A DNA stretch of 28,482 nt from Chara braunii (Eukaryota; Streptophyta; Charophyceae; Charales; Characeae), in the NCBI GenBank assembly GCA_003427395.1, contig BFEA01000195.1, forward strand, positions 1,477,504 through 1,505,985. Reading direction: 5' to 3'. Below the pieces are notes generated by a model. The model did not search any database and had not been told where the DNA came from. It worked only from the letters and a program-made list of their open reading frames with translations. A program made the position numbers and the translations under genes. Below, piece by piece: positions 28,421 to 28,482 of this stretch (position 1 is the stretch's first letter; every line of letters starts with the position of its first letter).

Positions 28421-28482
<62 letters not shown>
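28420..28482. repeat. (GA)n microsatellite
   Basis: A pure GA dinucleotide run reaches the window end. It has the same motif as the first 80 bases of the window and may mark an assembly boundary at a simple repeat. Confidence 0.97.

Noticed and set aside
1-28482. tRNA genes, CRISPR arrays or bacterial-type operons
   Set aside because: No cloverleaf with A and B boxes, no regular repeat-spacer array and no operon-like gene packing were seen; the content is eukaryotic repeat DNA.

Overview
The window looks like repeat-dominated nuclear DNA of a member of the green plant lineage. The evidence is a U6 snRNA-derived sequence with the plant-type 3' end (27585-27684, minus) and plant-style LINEs whose ORF1 carries a zinc knuckle and whose ORF2 carries endonuclease, reverse transcriptase (RT) and a C-terminal zf-RVT-like motif. 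The species cannot be named; a charophyte alga or bryophyte is only a guess. There is no rRNA, tRNA, CRISPR array, LTR element or clearly intact host gene. The window starts and ends in (GA)n microsatellites.

Left part (1-4998): simple repeat, two diverged copies of one ~480-bp segment (1141-1600 and 3535-4030; the second overlaps an unidentified open frame at 3233-3796), and a modular repeat cluster (2380-2875) containing a nearly perfect 42-bp inverted repeat.

The rest is built from three degenerate LINEs, all on the minus strand, 3' end first in + coordinates. Element 1 (4998 to about 13300) has a 3' poly(A) tail, ORF2 in a single frame broken only by six stops, a broken ORF1 and a 5' region with degenerate tandem monomers. 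Element 2 (14119 to about 21520) has the same organisation, with a UAAUG overlap at the ORF1/ORF2 boundary. Element 3 (22105-27340) is 5'-truncated inside the endonuclease, has ORF2 only, and carries an AT-rich foldback element in its 3' UTR. The three are diverged from each other (2 and 3 are closest), so they are separate insertions, not a recent tandem duplication.

An unclassified GC-rich repeat, here called R, links them. One unoccupied copy lies at about 13570-13872. Element 3 sits inside another copy, which it splits into 21955-22104 and 27340-27482 with a 10-bp target-site duplication. Elements 1 and 2 also end against sequence resembling the left half of R at the same position. The cluster may therefore reflect targeting of one site in a dispersed repeat. 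Other family-level traits are paired hairpins in the 3' UTR with compensatory changes, an IADD form of the RT active site, an unusual CX2CX4HX6C knuckle in ORF1, and an ORF1 C-terminal domain that may be a catalytically dead Nudix-like fold. Premature stops are concentrated at Trp, Gln and Arg codons, as expected from deamination of methylated cytosine. All protein-coding parts of the LINEs appear dead.
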